Shown here one piece after another: positions 30,752 to 34,969 of a stretch of DNA of 34,969 nt. The notes beneath the pieces were generated by a model, which did not search any database, was not told the origin of the DNA, and saw only the letters and a program-made list of their open reading frames with translations. Positions within the stretch are counted from its first letter, which is position 1, and each line of letters begins with the position of its first letter. Source of the stretch: T3SED10-47 sp046483725 (GTDB taxonomy: Bacteria; Bipolaricaulota; Bipolaricaulia; Bipolaricaulales; Bipolaricaulaceae); the NCBI GenBank assembly GCA_046483725.1, contig JAWOCQ010000109.1:1-34969 (forward strand), written 5' to 3'. The position numbers were made by a program, and so were the translations under genes.

Positions 30752-31849
30752 ATGGAAGATCGTCTGTCCACTGCTTGGGATCGCCTTCGCCGATTGGAAC
30801 GCAGGGTCAATCTGGACTCCTTGCAGGCCACCGTCGCCGGGATTGAGAGAGAGATGGCCGACGCCTCCTTTTGGGATGATCGCGATCAGGCTCAGCGGAA
30901 GGCCCAGACGCTGGATGCGGCCAAAGAACGGCTCAGGTTGTTCTCAACTTTGCGGGAGGAGCTGGAGGAGGCCGAGGTGCTCCGGCGGATGGCCGAGGAA
31001 GAGGAAGACGAGGCAGCCATGGCCGAGGCGGAAGGGCGGCTAACTGAACTGGAGCGCAAGCTGGATAAGGCAACTCTACAAGCATTTCTTTCGGGACCCT
31101 ACGACAAAGGGGGCTGTTACCTCTCGTTTAACGCCGGCGCCGGGGGCACGGATGCTCAGGACTGGACGGAGATAATGACGCGTATGTACTCACGGTTCTG
31201 TGAGTCGCAGGGCTGGAAGGTGCGCTTGGTGGACGAGACCCCGGGAGAGGAAGCAGGCCTTAAGTCGGCCACCCTGGAGGTGCGGGGGAGCTATGCGTTC
31301 GGGACCCTACGCGGTGAGACCGGGGTTCATCGCCTGGTGAGAATCTCCCCTTATGATTCGGCCAACCGCCGCCACACCTCCTTCGCCTCGTTGACGGTGA
31401 TCCCCATGGTGGAGGACAAAGAGCTGGAAATCGACGAAGACGACCTCAAGTTCGAGGCGTTCCGTGCTGGAGGGCCCGGCGGGCAGCACATGCAGAAGAA
31501 CGAGACGGCCGTGCGCATTACCCACGTTCCCACCGGCATCATCGTTGCGTGTCAGAACGAGCGTTCGCAAGCGCAGAACAAGCTCACCGCGATGAGGATG
31601 CTCCGGGCGCGTTTGTTTGCCCTAATGGAGAAGGAACGTGCCCGCAAGCTGGAGGAACTGACGGGCCAGCTTCAAGACATCGAATGGGGGCACCAGATCC
31701 GTTCCTATGTGCTGCAACCCTACCAGATGGTGAAGGATCACCGAACGGGAGTGGAGACGGGAAACGTACAAGGGGTCTTGGACGGTGACCTGGGAGGGTT
31801 CATCTGGGCGTGGCTCGAGCAAAGCCAATCCCCCGAGACAAGCTCATAA
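30752..31849 (+). CDS. prfB: Peptide chain release factor 2
   Basis: Terminates translation at UGA and UAA. 365 aa from ATG 30752; the frame is open to 30551 but that stretch is antisense to rsmI. The gene is uninterrupted: the in-frame UGA near codon 25 used for autoregulatory frameshifting in many bacteria is absent. The codon-recognition tripeptide reads Ser199-Pro200-Tyr201 instead of the usual SPF (ISPYDSANRRHTSFASLTVI). GGQ lies at 243-245, followed by HMQKNETAVRITH, the same variant as in prfA of this window. C-terminal helical domain intact. It ends 24 nt before the convergent ykuK. Confidence 0.95.
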   Translation: MEDRLSTAWDRLRRLERRVNLDSLQATVAGIEREMADASFWDDRDQAQRKAQTLDAAKERLRLFSTLREELEEAEVLRRMAEEEEDEAAMAEAEGRLTELERKLDKATLQAFLSGPYDKGGCYLSFNAGAGGTDAQDWTEIMTRMYSRFCESQGWKVRLVDETPGEEAGLKSATLEVRGSYAFGTLRGETGVHRLVRISPYDSANRRHTSFASLTVIPMVEDKELEIDEDDLKFEAFRAGGPGGQHMQKNETAVRITHVPTGIIVACQNERSQAQNKLTAMRMLRARLFALMEKERARKLEELTGQLQDIEWGHQIRSYVLQPYQMVKDHRTGVETGNVQGVLDGDLGGFIWAWLEQSQSPETSS

Positions 31850-31873
31850 TCTGCTAGCCACAAGCTCCGAACA

Positions 31874-32356
31874 TCACGTATGTTTGTCGGCGACGGTGGC
31901 GGCGGCGTAGGCGTCTGGCTTAGTGCGGACGTGGAAACCGCTGCCGATGATCATCCCCACCACTTCTTCCACCATGTCCCGCGTACGCCCGCTGCGGCCC
32001 ACATCCACGTGGATCTCCAGGTTGACATCCAGCACCTCCCGCTCCTGCAGACTCCCAATAAGCTGCTGGGCGAGATCATAGGAGAGCCAAGTCTCGCGCC
32101 AGATGCGCTCGCGAAGGCTCAGCGGCTTGCGTTCGCGGCTTCCTCGCCAGAAGTAGCGGCCGCCCTTTCCCACCCGGTGTACTACGATAGCGCTTACGTA
32201 CTCGGCCACGTCGTGATAGGCCTGGGAGTCTGTGCCCACTACGAGCTCGTAGATGTCGTCGGGTGCCGAATGCATGATGGAGATAATCTCATCCAGGACC
32301 TCAACGTAGCTTAGTCGGCCCAAAGTTGGGTTGTGGAACCGTTTTGTGGTGCCCAT
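31874..32356 (-). CDS. RNase H-like YkuK family protein (DUF458)
   Basis: 160 aa, recognised by FHNPTLGRLSYVEVLDEI, VVGTDSQAYHD and VNLEIHVDVGRSGRTRDMVEE, with the acidic positions of the RNase H fold. Function unproven in the family. ATG 32356 is preferred to TTG 32368. TAGAAT on the minus strand (32368-32373) overlaps the stop of the kinase gene and leaves only 11 nt to this ATG, another near-leaderless start. The kinase lies immediately upstream. Confidence 0.88.
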   Translation of the reverse strand: MGTTKRFHNPTLGRLSYVEVLDEIISIMHSAPDDIYELVVGTDSQAYHDVAEYVSAIVVHRVGKGGRYFWRGSRERKPLSLRERIWRETWLSYDLAQQLIGSLQEREVLDVNLEIHVDVGRSGRTRDMVEEVVGMIIGSGFHVRTKPDAYAAATVADKHT

Positions 32357-32370
32357 GGTCAGCTGCAATT

Positions 32371-33024
32371 CTACGCATCACCCTGTTGGTCCGCAACTAG
32401 AGGGAGCGTCAGTGTGAGCCGTGTTCCTTGTCCAAGCTCCGACTCCGCCCAGATCTGACCGCCGTGAGCGTGAACGATTTCCCGGGCGATGGCCAAGCCC
32501 AACCCGCTCCCCTGGTCGGCGCGGGACGGGTCGGCCTTATAGAACCGCTCGAACACGTAGGGCAGGTCCTTGGGTGCAATGCCGGGCCCGTGGTCGCTCA
32601 CCGAGACCTCTGCTTGGCCGTCCTTGCGGTGGCAGGTGACGGTGATGTCCTCGCCTTCCGGAGAGAAGCGCAGGGCATTGGACAGGAGGTTGGCGATCAC
32701 TTGGCGCATGCGGCGTCTGTCAGCCAGCACCCATATCTCTTCGGGGGCGTTCACCTCCAGGCGGATGTTCTGCTCGGTGGCCGCAGGACGCTGGCTTTCG
32801 CAGGTGCCCTGTACCAATGCCCCTAGGTCCAAGGGCTCCTGTTCTAGACGCAATCGCCCCCCTTCGGCCAGGGTCAGATCGCGCAGTTCCTCGATCAACG
32901 CTCCTAAGTACAGGGTCTCTTCGTGTACGGAAGACAGGCTGTCCGCCGTTAGGGGGAACACGCCGTCCATCAGCGCTTCTAGATTGCCTTGGATGACCGT
33001 GAGGGGGGTCCTGAGTTCGTGGGA
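32371..33024 (-). CDS. Sensor histidine kinase, C-terminal part only (cut at the junction)
   Basis: The retained 217 residues contain the phospho-acceptor box SHELRTPLTVIQGNLEAL with its His at the very start, the N box VIANLLSNALRFSPEGE, the G1 box DHGPGIAPKDLPYVFERFYK and the G2 box GSGLGLAIAREIVHAHGGQI, so dimerisation and ATPase domains are complete. The sensor, membrane helices and HAMP domain that should precede them are missing. Upstream of the SHELR serine (33022-33024) the frame continues 24 codons to 33096, but those residues (ending FRFAVND, where a kinase usually has FVADV) derive from DNA of the haloarchaeal type. The partner response regulator would be expected just beyond the cut and is absent. 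Confidence 0.9.
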   Translation of the reverse strand, partial: SHELRTPLTVIQGNLEALMDGVFPLTADSLSSVHEETLYLGALIEELRDLTLAEGGRLRLEQEPLDLGALVQGTCESQRPAATEQNIRLEVNAPEEIWVLADRRRMRQVIANLLSNALRFSPEGEDITVTCHRKDGQAEVSVSDHGPGIAPKDLPYVFERFYKADPSRADQGSGLGLAIAREIVHAHGGQIWAESELGQGTRLTLTLPLVADQQGDA

Positions 33025-33032
33025 ATCGTTAA
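33021..33032. other. Junction between bacterial and haloarchaeal-type DNA
   Basis: To the left the sequence codes for a bacterial kinase up to the conserved SHELRTP motif. To the right it codes only for haloarchaeal-type genes on the other strand, with other codon choice (many CGA, TCG and GAC codons) and TATA-type promoters. A short stretch such as GAGTTCGTGGGA could belong to either side and could have joined them. There is no integrase, tRNA end, transposon end or direct repeat at the site. Confidence 0.8.
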
Positions 33033-33112
33033 CTGCGAATCGAAAGTGAACAATCGTCGGAGTCGACCAGACGGAACGCCTACGTTCGGCGAGCACCTAC
33101 AGCGGATAGACC

Positions 33113-34069
33113 GTGTCGACTCTACAGGAAGAAAGCCAAGCCGCACATCCCAGCCCACAGTTCGGGTATGCAGCACTCAATCGGACACTCCGCGAGGACG
33201 ACGTTCGGACGAACCGGGGCATGCAACAGGCAACGTTCGAAGACCGCGGGCTCGCCTACGCAGGCGAACTCGCCGAACAGAACTGCCGAGGGCTCCGCCG
33301 AATCATCGAGTGGAACATCCAAAACGACATCTATTTTTACCGTATTTCGTCGGACCTCATTCCGTGGTACAGCCAGTATGATCTCGATGAACTCCCGAAC
33401 AGCGAGGCTGTACTGGAGGTACTAACAGAGGTGGGTGAGCTCGCGGACGAACATGACCTGCGGCTCACGTTCCATCCGAGCCACTTTGTCAAACTCGCCA
33501 GCCCCACCGAGTCGGTCGTCGACAATGCTATCGTTGATCTCGAATGTCACGGCGATTTGATGGACACCATGGGTTTGTCACGAACGCCCTACAACTCGAT
33601 TAACATCCACATCGGAGCCCACTACAGCGACAAGGCTGCAACCGCCGAACGGTTCTGCAACGTGGTCGAGTCGCTGCCGCCCGCGGTCAGAGATCGCCTC
33701 ACAGTCGAAAACGACGACAAGGAATCGCTGTGGAGCGTGCCCGAACTCGTCGAGTCGGTCCATGACGAAATCGGGATCCCAGTCGTCTACGACGAACTCC
33801 ACCACCAGTTCAGTGATCGCAGACTGAGTTACCGTGAAGCACTCGAAGCCGCCACCGAAACCTGGCCCGATGGAATTCGACCGATTATCCACTACAGCGA
33901 ATCACGTCGACTCCACGAAGGCGATTCGTCGGTTTCGCCACGGAACCATTCGGATTTCGTCCAGGGGCCGATTCAGTTGTTTGGCAACACAGTCGACGTG
34001 ATGATCGAAGCCAAAATGAAAGAACAGGCTCTCTTGCAGTATCGCCAAACACACGAGCCGACGGAGTAG
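33113..34069 (+). CDS. uvsE: UV damage endonuclease UvsE, haloarchaeal type
   Basis: Nicks DNA 5' of UV photoproducts. 318 aa, TIM-barrel. Visible family motifs: FGYAALNRTLREDDVRTNRG, GLRRIIEWNIQNDIYFYRIS, the metal-binding sequences TFHPSHFVKLASP, NIHIGAHYSDK, LTVENDDKES, VYDELHHQF and IIHYSES. GTG 33113 is the first start in the frame; a little of the first 15 residues may be non-native. The acidic composition suits a high-salt cytoplasm. There is no bacterial promoter or Shine-Dalgarno site. The last codons and stop belong to the first unit of a 27-bp repeat. This gene is foreign to the rest of the contig. Confidence 0.9.
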   Translation: MSTLQEESQAAHPSPQFGYAALNRTLREDDVRTNRGMQQATFEDRGLAYAGELAEQNCRGLRRIIEWNIQNDIYFYRISSDLIPWYSQYDLDELPNSEAVLEVLTEVGELADEHDLRLTFHPSHFVKLASPTESVVDNAIVDLECHGDLMDTMGLSRTPYNSINIHIGAHYSDKAATAERFCNVVESLPPAVRDRLTVENDDKESLWSVPELVESVHDEIGIPVVYDELHHQFSDRRLSYREALEAATETWPDGIRPIIHYSESRRLHEGDSSVSPRNHSDFVQGPIQLFGNTVDVMIEAKMKEQALLQYRQTHEPTE

Positions 34070-34133
34070 CCGAAACAACACGAGCCGACGGAGTAGCTAA
34101 AACCACACGAGTCGACGGAGTAGCCGAAAAGCG
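34053..34133 (+). repeat. Three tandem 27-bp repeats covering the uvsE stop
   Basis: Units at 34053-34079, 34080-34106 and 34107-34133 share a 17-bp core (ACGAGCCGACGGAGTAG, with one change, GTCGAC, in the third) and a more variable 10-bp tail. A fourth partial unit begins at 34134. The core of unit 1 is the end of uvsE including TAG, so the other units are copies of the gene tail. Confidence 0.9.
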
Positions 34134-34159
34134 AGCCGACCGTGACGGTGTAGAGGGCT

Positions 34160-34167
34160 TTTTATAT
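34160..34167 (+). promoter_or_regulatory. Archaeal TATA box of the permease gene
   Basis: TTTTATAT lies 24-31 nt before ATG 34191, the distance expected when transcription starts at or next to the start codon. Leaderless transcripts of this form are common in haloarchaea. No Shine-Dalgarno site precedes the ATG. Confidence 0.6.
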
Positions 34168-34190
34168 CGCCATACAATCAATACGATCGA

Positions 34191-34969
34191 ATGGGTTGGA
34201 CTGTGGCGAGTCTAGCAGCCACGACAGTGCCGCCACTGTCGACCGAGATTCTGCTGATCTTTGGGCTGATTCTCGTCGCGCTCGTCCTTTTTATTACCGA
34301 GCCCCTGCCAATCGATATCATCGCCATTGGGGTGCTCGTCTCGCTAGTTGTTCTCGAACCATGGACCGGCGTCGATGCGACCACCGGGATCAGCGGCTTT
34401 GCGAGCACGGCGACGGTGACCGTGTTGGCGATGTTTATTCTCAGCGAAGGCATCAGACAGACCGGCCTAGTGAACAGTATCGGCACCAAAATCGCCGAGA
34501 AGTACGGCGACAGTCCGTACAAACAGCTGCTGGCCGTGTTGGGCCTTTCCGGCGGGGCTGCAGGATTTATCAACAACACCCCGGTCGTCGCTGTGATGAT
34601 CCCGATGGTCAACACACTCTCGCAGAAAACCGGGATCTCGCCGTCGAAGCTGTTGATTCCGGCGTCGTACGCTGCCATGCTCGGCGGCATGCTCACGCTG
34701 ATCGGCACCTCGACGAACATCCTGGCCTCTGACGTTTCGGCACGACTCATCGACCGGCCGTTTTCGATGTTCGAGTTCACGCAACTCGGGTTGATCGTTC
34801 TCCTGACGGGTGTTTTCTATCTGGCGACGGTCGGTCGACTGCTGTTGCCCGAGCGGATCAGCATGAACGATGAGTTGATCGAAGGCTTCGAGATGACCGA
34901 ATACCTCACCGAGGTCGTCGTCGCCGACGACTCCGAGCTGGTCGGCAAACCCATCAGCCAAAGCTTCTC
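34191..34969 (+). CDS. SLC13/DASS-type permease, probably with TrkA-C domain (3' partial)
   Basis: Open at the window end; 259 residues visible. Several membrane helices are evident (EILLIFGLILVALVLFI, IDIIAIGVLVSLVVL, TVTVLAMFILSEG, LIVLLTGVFYLA). The family signatures are AAGFINNTPVVAVMIPMV and ASYAAMLGGMLTLIGTSTNI, which hold the conserved NNTP and GTSTN substrate/sodium-site motifs. The soluble end EYLTEVVVADDSELVGKPIS is the start of a TrkA-C (RCK) domain, as in halophilic SLC13-TrkA proteins. It likely transports sulfate, dicarboxylates or related anions. It follows uvsE by 121 nt. Confidence 0.85.
   Translation, partial: MGWTVASLAATTVPPLSTEILLIFGLILVALVLFITEPLPIDIIAIGVLVSLVVLEPWTGVDATTGISGFASTATVTVLAMFILSEGIRQTGLVNSIGTKIAEKYGDSPYKQLLAVLGLSGGAAGFINNTPVVAVMIPMVNTLSQKTGISPSKLLIPASYAAMLGGMLTLIGTSTNILASDVSARLIDRPFSMFEFTQLGLIVLLTGVFYLATVGRLLLPERISMNDELIEGFEMTEYLTEVVVADDSELVGKPISQSF

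Noticed and set aside
33885..34181. Minus-strand ORF with repeated SATPSARV
   Set aside because: The repetitive protein is the antisense reading of the 27-bp DNA repeats.

Overview
The window has two parts of different origin. Positions 1 to about 33,020 are dense, GC-rich bacterial DNA with short gaps, many GTG starts, 1-20 nt gene overlaps and Shine-Dalgarno sites on some genes. Other genes have a -10 box only 7-8 nt before the start codon, which suggests leaderless transcripts. I cannot fix the phylum. Gene content (both release factors, RsmI, RsmD, YqgF, SurE, RuvA, DUF501, YkuK, many exported proteins with no close relatives) fits a deep-branching or candidate bacterial lineage; Bipolaricaulota (Acetothermia) is only a guess. 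From about 33,030 to the end the DNA looks haloarchaeal: a UvsE-type UV endonuclease, and an SLC13-type permease with a TATA box about 28 nt before its ATG. The switch falls inside a histidine kinase, exactly at its phospho-acceptor motif, so the contig is probably a chimera. Recent transfer is the alternative.

Layout. 1-2,340 (minus): saccharopine-dehydrogenase-like oxidoreductase then ornithine carbamoyltransferase, behind a structured leader. 2,347-7,265 (plus): gltX, an anchored TlpA-type thioredoxin, a secreted protein, thrC. 7,413-7,526: tRNA-Ile(GAT) with its promoter. 7,527-7,939: no intact gene, but a likely frameshifted small membrane protein. 7,940-12,704: two convergent Crp/Fnr regulators and two convergent Glu-family dehydrogenases, with a MNT-type nucleotidyltransferase coupled to the first. 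12,926-13,993: prfA. 14,111-16,949: a GEMM-I (cyclic di-GMP class I) riboswitch in front of a small exported protein, then a DUF4015 glycoside-hydrolase-like protein and another exported protein. 17,049-20,025: a lipoylation operon made of a free-standing 76-aa lipoyl domain, LipB, LipA, an LplA-family protein and DUF501. 20,086-23,185: half-size UPF0016 transporter, surE, rsmD, FAD oxidoreductase. 23,234-25,369: a VWA/RTX/PKD surface protein. 25,625-28,385 (minus): acyl-CoA synthetase, outer-membrane-like protein, cytidine deaminase, all overlapping. 28,519-32,356: small ORF, ruvA, yqgF, rsmI, prfB, ykuK. 32,371 to the junction: kinase fragment.

The most interesting bacterial features are the lipoyl mini-operon with no 2-oxoacid dehydrogenase in sight, the riboswitch, a recurring TTGGCC -35 box with leaderless starts, two related heptamer arrays, and a GGGGACWGTCCCC palindrome cluster that rewrites the end of one protein. 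No CRISPR array, insertion sequence, prophage or replication origin was seen.
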